A stretch of 64,000 bases of DNA from NCBI GenBank assembly GCA_024233865.1, contig JACKPA010000012.1, positions 124,001-188,000 of the forward strand, given 5' to 3'. How positions within the stretch are numbered: position 1 is the stretch's first letter; each line of letters starts with the position of its first letter. A program made the translations under genes and the position numbers. This DNA is from Leptospiraceae bacterium (GTDB lineage Bacteria > Spirochaetota > Leptospiria > Leptospirales > Leptospiraceae). The notes beneath the pieces were generated by a model that had not been told where the DNA came from, did no database searches, and was given only the letters and a program-made list of their open reading frames with translations. This document shows, one piece after another, positions 53,313 to 61,338 of this stretch.

Positions 53313-53338
53313 AAAAAATTTTAATTTTGTAAAAATAT

Positions 53339-54385
53339 ATGAATAAAAAAATAATTATTATATTTACTTTGTCTTTTTTATTGATACTGCTTTTTTTGCT
53401 TTATAAGGGTGGAACAGATTCTTCCAAAAAAGTTGTAAAAGCAAATATTACCGAGGATGGAAAACCGGTTAGCAATTTTAGGGAAAATGAGTTTCCTTTT
53501 ATGCCAATGGCACTTTATCCGCACCAGGAGTATGAATCTATGCTCAACAGTACTGATTTTATTAATTATGATGAGTTTATGGAAGGGATAAAGACGGGAA
53601 AACGTAACTTCGTTTGGGAAATCTGGGCTTTACGAGAAAAATGTCCTGCAGATTATACGTTGGATCATTGCAACCACCATATACTAGGGATTATTGAACA
53701 AAACTACTCTTCCCCTATAAAAGAGGAATTAAAAAGGATTTTTACAGCATATTTCAAGTATGAGCTAAATATAAGAGAAACCGGTATTGGTAAATCGCAA
53801 GGTGAATTTACCGAAAGGTATCAAGACCTTAAGAAAATAAGGCGAGAGTTTTTTAGTGACGAAGATGCCAATTTGGTTTTTGGAATGGAAGAAGCCCAAA
53901 TTGAATTTATGGAAGCAGCTGCCAATTTTGCAAAAGAATCGGAAAAGCTAACGGGAGCGGAGAAGGTTAAAAAATACGAAACTCTAAAAAAGCAAATCTA
54001 TGGTGCTTATTATGACGCTATGGTAGAAAGAGAAGACAAATACCAAAACTACCAAACAGAGTTGAATTTTAAGGAAGAAGATTTCAAAAACCTTTCTGAA
54101 ACCGAAAAGACACAAGCATTGCGATCCATCCAAGAAAAGCACTTTGGAAAAGAGGAAGTAGAGAGGATGCTGGCGGAAGCCAAAAAAGAAGAAGACCTTC
54201 GGTTGGAGCAGGAAAACAAGATTAAAGAATACGAATCCAAAGAAAAAGAATTTTTATCCGATAACGAGAACCTTTCTCCGGAAGAAAGGGATAAAAAGCT
54301 TTCAGAACTTAGAGAAAGTATATTGGGAAAAGAAGAAGCTGAAAGCTATATTAATCGGAAAAATATAGAAAATATTTCCAAATAA
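53339..54385 (+). CDS. Lipase-foldase-like protein (LifO family), membrane anchored
   Basis: 348 aa. One N-terminal membrane helix (about 5-22) is followed by a long helical, charged extracytoplasmic part: 'IRREFFSDEDANLVFGMEEAQIEF', 'LSETEKTQALRSIQEKHFGKEEVERMLAEA' and 'LSPEERDKKLSELRESILGKEEA'. These resemble the repeated 'LSPxER...HFGxEEA' helices of lipase-specific foldases. LifO proteins hold the lipase in the periplasm until folded. I did not see the family's best-known motif near the N-terminal domain, so the call rests on helix pattern and context: it is directly downstream of two family I-like lipases. Confidence 0.72.
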   Translation: MNKKIIIIFTLSFLLILLFLLYKGGTDSSKKVVKANITEDGKPVSNFRENEFPFMPMALYPHQEYESMLNSTDFINYDEFMEGIKTGKRNFVWEIWALREKCPADYTLDHCNHHILGIIEQNYSSPIKEELKRIFTAYFKYELNIRETGIGKSQGEFTERYQDLKKIRREFFSDEDANLVFGMEEAQIEFMEAAANFAKESEKLTGAEKVKKYETLKKQIYGAYYDAMVEREDKYQNYQTELNFKEEDFKNLSETEKTQALRSIQEKHFGKEEVERMLAEAKKEEDLRLEQENKIKEYESKEKEFLSDNENLSPEERDKKLSELRESILGKEEAESYINRKNIENISK

Positions 54386-54414
54386 TGCATTATGGGTGGT
54401 GAGGTGTAGGACAT

Positions 54415-54846
54415 TTAAGCGTTATGTCCTATTTGAATTCTATTATTTCCAATGTACAATTCATCCCCTAGTTTTAATTCATATTTTTCTTTGTCCGGAA
54501 TCTTTATGTAAACTCCATTTGCATTCTCTAGGGGTTTTACATAAAGTTTGCCATTTTCAAAAATAAAATCACAATGGTGCAAAGCAACATTTTCATCTTT
54601 TATTTGCACATCAGCATTTCCTTTTTCATTTCCAAGCTTTATATCAGATAATATAACAACTTCTTGGGGTTTCTTTTCCCCTTTGGAGTGGATTAGTAGC
54701 TTTAAGCCTTCTTTGTCGCTTTTTGCTTCTTTGTTTAGAGATTCACCACATTCCATACAAAATCTGGATTCTGCTGGATTAACTGTTTTGCACTTTGGAC
54801 AAAAAAACATTGTTTGAAATCTTGTAAGCTTATTTGTATCTGCCAT
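54415..54846 (-). CDS. Zinc-ribbon / FHA domain protein
   Basis: 143 aa. An N-terminal zinc ribbon ('FFCPKCKTVNP', 'RFCMECGESL', four Cys) is followed by an FHA-like beta domain ('VVILSDIKLGNEKGNADVQI', 'NGVYIKIPDKEKYELKLGDELYIG'). FHA domains bind phosphothreonine. The canonical Arg/Ser residues are not obvious, so phosphopeptide binding is unproven. It is convergent with the foldase-like gene, 29 nt away. Confidence 0.75.
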   Translation of the reverse strand: MADTNKLTRFQTMFFCPKCKTVNPAESRFCMECGESLNKEAKSDKEGLKLLIHSKGEKKPQEVVILSDIKLGNEKGNADVQIKDENVALHHCDFIFENGKLYVKPLENANGVYIKIPDKEKYELKLGDELYIGNNRIQIGHNA

Positions 54847-54947
54847 ATTATTGAAGTAATTTTACAGTAGAAAACTTTCAATAGTTTTTTGATTAATGTG
54901 GTTTTGTTTTACTCTTTTCATTCGGCATTAATCTTACAGCAAAAAAC

Positions 54948-56576
54948 TTGCTTTATTTTGTATTGTTTAACATGATGAAAAATATGGGAGGGGAGTTCAA
55001 AATTAATGGTTTGGGCTCAAATTGGTCACTCACTTTTAAAAATTATATGAAATTTATTCGTTCTGTAGTTTACATTTTATTATCTATAATTGTTTTGGAT
55101 CAGTTTTTTTTTAATTATCTGATATGGAAATTACCTAACGAATCTGCTTGGAATACAAACCACTTTTTTAATTTCATATACGAGTACAGACGAATCAAAC
55201 AAACTCCCAAATCAAAACCGAGAATTTTGTTCATTGGTTCGAGTATATCTTATTATTCTACAGACAAAGAATTGTTAGAGAACTATTTGAAAGAAAAAAC
55301 CGGAAACCAATACGACGTGGAATATTTTTCGTATGCCGGAATGACACCTTTGGATGCCTACCTGACTTTTGATAAAATTGTTGATTTAAAGCCAGACCTA
55401 ATCGTTTTTCCGATTAACTTTATTGACCTTCGACTCCACCGAGCATATGTTTTAGATCCCAAGAACCAAAATAGTAGTATTGATGAAAAAATATTACTAG
55501 TGGACGCTTTGGACTTTTTGGAAGCTCAGCAGTCAAAATACGCTTTTTCTTGGGAAGCACTAACTGCTTTTTATCCTTATTTGAATTTGAATCAAAATGC
55601 AAAGTATTTGGCATCTACACTGTTTTTCTTTTATCGTTATAGAGAGATTTATTTAAAAAATCTTCAACATTTGTACAACCATAGATTTGGTCGAAATACG
55701 AGTTATCACGGATACGCTGGAGTGCAGATTCCCGAAAGAATCAATTCGCTTGGCTGGACTGGAGAAAAGTTTTCTTTTTACCCTTTGAGTTATATGCAAA
55801 AACAGGGTTTTTATATACAAATTGTCCCGGAAATTCTTCTAAAAGGAAAATTAGTTGTTACCATAACCAATAAAAACGGGTTCAAACAAGTAGAAAAATT
55901 CGCAAGTTCCGGTTGGAAACGGATTCAATTAAAAAGTGAATTCATCCAGCAAAAGTCTCTTGTTACCGCGTCTTTGTCTAATACATGGATACCTTATGAG
56001 GCAAAAGAAGATCGTTTTGACCACAGCAAGGATATGTTGGGGGTAAGGTTGCAACAAACTTTTGGTTTGGAAAAGCCAGAGAACGGACAGCAATACACAC
56101 GCGTAGAAAGATTGGAAGACCTTCGCTATATTGGAATGAATGATTCTGATTATGAAAACTATTTCTATTTTAGGCTTTTGGACGATCTTGAGCATAGACC
56201 CGGAATTGCCTATTTACACGCTTTAAAAGATGCCAAAATAAGAGTTGCCAGGGAGCCTTTTGTTCCAACTCTGCACTTAAAATATTTAAAAATGTTTTCT
56301 GAGCTTTCTAACAAAAATAAAATCAAACTATTGGTTATCAATAACCCCGAAAATCCGATTTCTCTTTCCTGGTATGAGCAGTCTAATTGGTATGAAGATC
56401 ACATAAATTATTTAAGAGGTTTGGACTCCAGGTATTGCAAATTTGTAGACTTAAGAAACCATTTAAAAATGCAGGATTTTAGTGATTATCACCATTTTAC
56501 GTACCCTGGTATGGTCAAAATGACTCCGATTTATGGAAATTTGATTGCGGATTTTAGTCAAAATGATAAAAATTAA
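54948..56576 (+). CDS. Membrane-anchored SGNH-like protein, probable exopolysaccharide modifier
   Basis: Up to 542 aa; the start at 54948 is not supported by a good ribosome binding site and may be ATG 55047. An N-terminal membrane helix ('FIRSVVYILLSIIVLD') precedes an SGNH-type domain with 'ILFIGSSISYYS' as block I (Ser nucleophile) and 'DFSDYHHFTYPG' near the C-terminus as the DxxH-like block V. Related proteins (DltD, AlgX, Leptospira DUF1574-like) acetylate or otherwise modify surface polymers. It overlaps the 4,6-dehydratase gene by 14 nt, supporting a role in surface carbohydrate synthesis. Confidence 0.68.
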   Translation: MLYFVLFNMMKNMGGEFKINGLGSNWSLTFKNYMKFIRSVVYILLSIIVLDQFFFNYLIWKLPNESAWNTNHFFNFIYEYRRIKQTPKSKPRILFIGSSISYYSTDKELLENYLKEKTGNQYDVEYFSYAGMTPLDAYLTFDKIVDLKPDLIVFPINFIDLRLHRAYVLDPKNQNSSIDEKILLVDALDFLEAQQSKYAFSWEALTAFYPYLNLNQNAKYLASTLFFFYRYREIYLKNLQHLYNHRFGRNTSYHGYAGVQIPERINSLGWTGEKFSFYPLSYMQKQGFYIQIVPEILLKGKLVVTITNKNGFKQVEKFASSGWKRIQLKSEFIQQKSLVTASLSNTWIPYEAKEDRFDHSKDMLGVRLQQTFGLEKPENGQQYTRVERLEDLRYIGMNDSDYENYFYFRLLDDLEHRPGIAYLHALKDAKIRVAREPFVPTLHLKYLKMFSELSNKNKIKLLVINNPENPISLSWYEQSNWYEDHINYLRGLDSRYCKFVDLRNHLKMQDFSDYHHFTYPGMVKMTPIYGNLIADFSQNDKN

Positions 56577-58422
56577 TAAAAGATATTTTATACTACCACT
56601 TGACATATTTTTTATGTTTGTATCTTATTTTTTAGCTCACTTGATACGATACGAAAATTATTCTTTTTTAGTGGATTTGAAAAGTTTTATAGTTTCTGCC
56701 TTGATTGTAGTTGGTTTTAGAACGTTGATATTTGTGTTTTCAAGTATTTACAAATCACTATGGGCTTATGCTTCTATTCATGACCTTTTGGAAATAATTA
56801 AAACTACATTGTTGTCGTCTCTTGTTTCAACAACTGCTTTGCTTTTTTATAACCGTTTTTCGCAACAATCTCGCATGGTTCCGATTTTGGATACCTTGAT
56901 ACTACTTAGTATTTTGTGCTTTAGGAGTTTTTCTTGGCGAATTTTTCGGGATCAGTATTTGAATCAAAAAACAAAAGTGGGAAAGCCTACAATTTTGATA
57001 GGAGCTGGTAAATTAGGAGCAATGCTTCTTTCTGAAATCAGGCGGCAACCGGAACTTAATCTGAATCCGGTTGGTTTCTTGGATGATGACAATAACAAAA
57101 TAGGTGCTTATATCTACGGAATTCCAGTAATTGGAAAAATTGACGACTTGATTCGCATACTACACCTTTATTCTATTCAAGAAACGATTATAACGATGTC
57201 CAATGTTTCCGGGAAAGTGATTAGCGATATTTTGAAAGTATGTGGTGAAAATCATGTAAACGTTAGGATTTTACCTTCTATTACCGAGATTTTCTATGGA
57301 AAAAATTTTAACCTCAACCAACTGCGGGAAATTCGAGTAGAAGACTTGCTTGGGAGGGAAGCCGTTGATTTGGAAATCGAGTCTATTCGATTGTATTTGC
57401 AAAACAAAGACATTTTGATAACCGGAGCGGGTGGGTCTATTGGTAGTGAAATTGCACGTCAAGTTTCTATGTTCAATCCGAATAGCGTTGTTTTGTTGGA
57501 TAATGCAGAAACTCCTTTGTATGAAATTGATTATGAATTGGGAAAAAAACATCCGAATATTAAATTTAAAACGGTAATTGCAGACGTAAAAAACCTATCT
57601 CGTTTGAATTCTATTTTTGAAAAATACCATCCGATGGTAGTGTTTCATTGTGCTGCCTATAAACACGTTCCTTTGATGGAGATAAACCCTTCGGAAGCCG
57701 TTATCAATAACGTGATGGGTACTAAAAATATTTGTGATGTTTCCAGGCTTTTTGGCATTGAGAAATTTGTCATGATTTCTACCGACAAAGCGGTTCGACC
57801 TGTGAATATAATGGGTGCCTCCAAAAGAGCTGCGGAGTTGTATATACAATATATCGCTCCGACTTCCAAAACGGAATTTGTCACCGTTCGCTTTGGGAAT
57901 GTTTTGGGTTCAAACGGGAGTGTAATTCCAAGATTCAGGGAGCAGATAGAGAAGGGCGGACCTGTCACAGTAACACATCCGGACATTATTCGATATTTTA
58001 TGACAATTCCGGAAGCATCTCAACTTGTTTTGCAAGCCGGAAGCATGGGGGAAAGAGGTGAGATATTTATTTTGGATATGGGAGAACCTGTCAAGATTTT
58101 GGATATGGCAGAGGAAATGATTCGACTGTCCGGCTACCAACCGTATAGAGATATTGATATTGTTTTTACGGGACTAAGACCAGGAGAAAAATTGTATGAA
58201 GAGCTGCTTTTGGATTTGGAAGGAATCAAAGAAACTCATCATCCCAAAATTAGAATTGCCACTCACATTGAAAATCCGGATCGATTAACCTTTATCAATA
58301 AGTTAAATTTACTTTTTTCCTATGCAAAGCAAAACAAAGATAAGGAATTATATGATTTGTTCAAGGATATTATTCCAGAATATCAAAAACACCAAGACTA
58401 TTACATGACCATATCCAAATAG
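56563..58422 (+). CDS. Membrane UDP-sugar 4,6-dehydratase (WbpM/CapD/FlaA1 type)
   Basis: 619 aa from ATG 56563. Four membrane helices (about 1-130), a first Rossmann-like region ('PTILIGAGKLGAMLLSEI'), then the catalytic SDR domain with 'ILITGAGGSIGSEIARQ', 'VVFHCAAYKHVPLME' and 'MISTDKAVRPVNIMGASKRAAE', where Met replaces the usual Tyr of the SDR triad, as in WbpM. It makes the first 4-keto-6-deoxy intermediate in the synthesis of rare amino sugars for O-antigen or capsule. It overlaps the SGNH-like gene by 14 nt. Confidence 0.9.
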   Translation: MIKINKRYFILPLDIFFMFVSYFLAHLIRYENYSFLVDLKSFIVSALIVVGFRTLIFVFSSIYKSLWAYASIHDLLEIIKTTLLSSLVSTTALLFYNRFSQQSRMVPILDTLILLSILCFRSFSWRIFRDQYLNQKTKVGKPTILIGAGKLGAMLLSEIRRQPELNLNPVGFLDDDNNKIGAYIYGIPVIGKIDDLIRILHLYSIQETIITMSNVSGKVISDILKVCGENHVNVRILPSITEIFYGKNFNLNQLREIRVEDLLGREAVDLEIESIRLYLQNKDILITGAGGSIGSEIARQVSMFNPNSVVLLDNAETPLYEIDYELGKKHPNIKFKTVIADVKNLSRLNSIFEKYHPMVVFHCAAYKHVPLMEINPSEAVINNVMGTKNICDVSRLFGIEKFVMISTDKAVRPVNIMGASKRAAELYIQYIAPTSKTEFVTVRFGNVLGSNGSVIPRFREQIEKGGPVTVTHPDIIRYFMTIPEASQLVLQAGSMGERGEIFILDMGEPVKILDMAEEMIRLSGYQPYRDIDIVFTGLRPGEKLYEELLLDLEGIKETHHPKIRIATHIENPDRLTFINKLNLLFSYAKQNKDKELYDLFKDIIPEYQKHQDYYMTISK

Positions 58423-58453
58423 TAAAAGAATATCTAACCCAGGGTCAATTTAT

Positions 58454-58555
58454 AGAATTGACTATTTTTTTGATAGAATTGACTATTTTTTTGATAGAAT
58501 TGACTATTTTTTTGATAGAATTGACTATTTTTTTGATAGAATTGACTATTTTCTA
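58454..58555. repeat. 21-bp tandem repeat upstream of a sensor kinase
   Basis: The unit AGAATTGACTATTTTTTTGAT occurs four times in full (58454-58474, 58475-58495, 58496-58516, 58517-58537) and is followed by a partial fifth copy. The copies appear identical. The length is 21 bp, a multiple of three, but no credible gene runs through it. The array lies 32 nt after the dehydratase stop and just before a Fur-like box. Confidence 0.85.
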
Positions 58556-58558
58556 GTT

Positions 58559-58577
58559 GATAATTATTCTCATTAAA
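58559..58577 (+). promoter_or_regulatory. Fur-box-like sequence upstream of the PAS kinase
   Basis: GATAATTATTCTCATTA plus two bases matches the 19-bp Fur consensus at about 14 positions. It lies directly after the 21-bp tandem repeat and about 28 nt before the kinase ATG. Weaker than the box at 24801, and more speculative. Confidence 0.4.
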
Positions 58578-58604
58578 AAAATAATAGCATTCAGGGTGAA
58601 TTTT

Positions 58605-59780
58605 ATGAATCCTCGCTGCCATGAGCTTGAGAATAGAATCAAAGATTTGGAACTCGAATTGAGTAACCTCAAATCAAACAAATATGCGGAAACTTTGTTT
58701 TGGCAAGGTATTGAAAAATCTATTCCAAGTGGTATTTCCGTGATTGACGATACGGGAAAACAAGTATATGTAAACCAGTCGTTCTGCAATTTGGTAGGCT
58801 GGGAAGAGCAGGAACTATTAGAAAAATATCCGCCTTATCTGTATTGGTCCGAAGCAGAAATTGAAAATATTAAAACTACCTTTCAAAAAACTCTCAAAGG
58901 TAAAGTTCCAAAAGAAGGTTTTGAACTACTTTTTTGTAATAAATCGGAGAAATTGATTCCTGTTCGGGTAATTATCTCTTCGTTTACTATAGATAATAAT
59001 AGAACATTTTGGTTAGCAAACGTAATTGATATAACCGGGGAGAGACAAGCAGAACTGGTCATTCAACAACAAAATTCAAAATTAATAGAACTCAATGCCA
59101 CAAAAGATAAGCTTTTTTCTATCATTGCCCATGATTTAAAATCTCCTCTCAGTGGATTTCTCTTATTAATGGAATTGATGTTAACGAATATTGAGAAATA
59201 TAGTTTAAATGAAATTAAAGGGCATAATAAAGCCCTACATGAATCCGCAAGAAATGTCTACGAGTTGTTAGAAAGTCTATTGGATTGGTCTAGAATGCAA
59301 AGAGGTCTGATAGAGTTTCATCCGGATGTGATTGTTTTATCTTTTCTCATAAAAAGAAATATAAAAGTTTTGAGTGTTTTTGCCAGGGTGAAAGATATTG
59401 AAATTGTCAATCTTGTTTCGGATAGCTTGCAAATTAGAGCAGATGCTTCTATGGTGAATACTATTATTAGAAATTTGATTTCCAATGCAATAAAGTTCAC
59501 TCCCAAAGGAGGGAAGGTTGTAGTATCCGCAGAAGAAAAAGATGATAAACTACTGCTGTCCGTTAGGGATTCTGGAATAGGTATGGATAAAAATATAGTT
59601 GATAATTTATTTGGTGCGAATCCAGCTGAACCTCGTATTGGCACGAATTTTGAAATTAGTACAGGTTTGGGATTAATTATTTGCAAAGAGTTTATTATTA
59701 AACATTCCGGTGAGATTTGGGTGGAAAGCGAGGTGGGCAGGGGCAGTACTTTTTATTTTACATTGCCAAAAGTGAATTAA
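58605..59780 (+). CDS. PAS-domain histidine kinase
   Basis: 391 aa from ATG 58605 (AGGGTG upstream). Coiled coil (about 5-24), PAS domain (about 35-145), HisKA with His176 ('LFSIIAHDLKSPL') and HATPase ('IRNLISNAIKFTPKGG', 'RDSGIGMD', 'STGLGLIIC'). Cytoplasmic. It is 14 nt upstream of the next kinase. Its expression may be influenced by the tandem repeat and Fur-like box in front of it. Confidence 0.9.
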   Translation: MNPRCHELENRIKDLELELSNLKSNKYAETLFWQGIEKSIPSGISVIDDTGKQVYVNQSFCNLVGWEEQELLEKYPPYLYWSEAEIENIKTTFQKTLKGKVPKEGFELLFCNKSEKLIPVRVIISSFTIDNNRTFWLANVIDITGERQAELVIQQQNSKLIELNATKDKLFSIIAHDLKSPLSGFLLLMELMLTNIEKYSLNEIKGHNKALHESARNVYELLESLLDWSRMQRGLIEFHPDVIVLSFLIKRNIKVLSVFARVKDIEIVNLVSDSLQIRADASMVNTIIRNLISNAIKFTPKGGKVVVSAEEKDDKLLLSVRDSGIGMDKNIVDNLFGANPAEPRIGTNFEISTGLGLIICKEFIIKHSGEIWVESEVGRGSTFYFTLPKVN

Positions 59781-59794
59781 AATAGGAAAAAAAT

Positions 59795-61066
59795 ATGAAC
59801 ACTACCAAAGAGAAAGAGAGAAGAAGGCTAGCCCAAACGCAATTCCTTAAGGAGAATACAAATTTTGATGAATTGCCTTTGAAAGATATAAAAACATTAT
59901 TCTACGAACTGCAAATACACCAGATTGAACTGGAAATGCAGAATGAAGAGCTACGAAATACTCAGCTTGAACTGGAAACGACTCGCGAAAAGTTTTTTGA
60001 TCTCTACAATCAGGTTCCGGTTGGTTATCTCACCCTATCAGAAAACGGATTGATAACCGAAGCAAATTTAACTTCGGCTAATCGTTTGGGTGTCACAAGA
60101 AACCTACTACTAAATCAACCGATCACTCGTTTTATTCTGAAAGAAGATCAAGATGTCTACTATCTTAAAACGAGACTTCTTATTAAAACCCAAAAAAAGC
60201 AGCAGTTTGAAATAAGAATGACTGGAAGGGAAGGTAATACATTTTGGGTAGATTTTGCTTGTGTCCCGGTAAAAACAAATGATGATGGTTCTTATTATAG
60301 AGCAATTTTTGAAGATATAACAGATCGTAAAAATGCAGAATTCACCATTCAGCAGAAAAATATAGAACTACAAGAACTCAACGTTACAAAGGATAAGTTT
60401 TTTTCCATTCTTTCCCACGATCTAAAAGGACCGATGGGCAGTATTGTATCCTTATTGGAAATGTTGCAAAACGATTGTGAAGACAGACAGGAAAAAATGT
60501 TATCTCTCGCTTACCAAAGTGCCAAAAGGACATATACGTTATTGGAAGAACTTCTGCTTTGGGGGAGATTACAAATAAATAAAGTCCAATTCAATTCACA
60601 AATGATTGATCTAAAATGGCTAATAAACGATGTTGTTTTATTTCAAAAATATGTTGCTGCGGATAAAAAGGAAATCAAAATCCAAACAAACTTAACTGAA
60701 ACGGTAGTTGTTTTTTGTGATATTGCAATGGTTAAAGTTGTGATACAAAATTTATTGTCCAATGCCATCAAATTTTCTAATCCCGGTGGAGTGGTGACAG
60801 TCGGCTGCAAACCACAGGAAGGCAATAAGATGCTGTTTTATGTCTCGGACACCGGTATCGGGATTCCTCCTCAAGAAGGAGAAAAATTATTTCTAATAGA
60901 TCAATTTTTTTCCACTAAAGGAACGGGTGGTGAACAAGGAACAGGTCTCGGACTAATTCTTTGCAAAGAATTGATCGAAAAACATGGTGGAGCTATTTGG
61001 ATAGAAAGTGAAACGGACAAAGGCAGTAGCTTTTATTTTACATTACCGACAAAGGAATTTACATAA
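59795..61066 (+). CDS. PAS-domain histidine kinase, partner in operon
   Basis: 423 aa. N-terminal coiled coil (25-65), PAS domain (about 66-180), HisKA with His208 ('FFSILSHDLKGPM') and HATPase ('IQNLLSNAIKFSNPGG', 'DTGIGIPPQEG', 'GTGLGL'). It starts 14 nt after the preceding kinase stop. The paired kinases share their core with those at 34263 and 37801, with different sensor regions. Confidence 0.9.
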   Translation: MNTTKEKERRRLAQTQFLKENTNFDELPLKDIKTLFYELQIHQIELEMQNEELRNTQLELETTREKFFDLYNQVPVGYLTLSENGLITEANLTSANRLGVTRNLLLNQPITRFILKEDQDVYYLKTRLLIKTQKKQQFEIRMTGREGNTFWVDFACVPVKTNDDGSYYRAIFEDITDRKNAEFTIQQKNIELQELNVTKDKFFSILSHDLKGPMGSIVSLLEMLQNDCEDRQEKMLSLAYQSAKRTYTLLEELLLWGRLQINKVQFNSQMIDLKWLINDVVLFQKYVAADKKEIKIQTNLTETVVVFCDIAMVKVVIQNLLSNAIKFSNPGGVVTVGCKPQEGNKMLFYVSDTGIGIPPQEGEKLFLIDQFFSTKGTGGEQGTGLGLILCKELIEKHGGAIWIESETDKGSSFYFTLPTKEFT

Positions 61067-61338
61067 ATAACGTGAGTTCGACGTAAGGAATAATGTTATA
61101 AAAATAATAAGGGTGAACACAGGGGTTCACCCCTACGCCCAAAAATACCATAGGCTTTGTAGGGGCAATCCCCCGGTGGTTGCCCTTTAGGTGAAAATAA
61201 AAATGTTATATCGAACTGACGTTAAATAACTAATATAACGTGAGTTTTTGTAAATTACCGTAGCTAAGCAGTAAAGCAAAAATAGTTGTGAAAATGAATT
61301 TCAGACAGGATTTCAGGATTTACATGATTTGTAGTACT
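61067..61338. repeat. Intergenic palindromic repeat cluster
   Basis: 272 nt with no gene. It contains an 8-bp hairpin (GGGTGAAC 61111-61118, GTTCACCC 61125-61132), a GTAGGGGCAA...TTGCCCTTTA inverted repeat (61160-61187) and the sentence-like repeat 'ACAGGATTTCAGGATTTACATGATTT' region (61305-61331). The first two have the style of the GTAGGGGC-type REP elements of many environmental bacteria. They may also end transcription between the convergent kinase and CheB-CheR genes. Confidence 0.6.

Noticed and set aside
58454..58555. Possible CRISPR array
   Set aside because: The 21-bp units are directly adjacent with no spacers, and no cas gene is present.
58434..58622. Minus-strand reading frame with repeated 'NSQFYQK' heptapeptides
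   Set aside because: The peptide repeat only mirrors the 21-bp DNA array, whose length is a multiple of three. It lies opposite the kinase start and has no translation signal.
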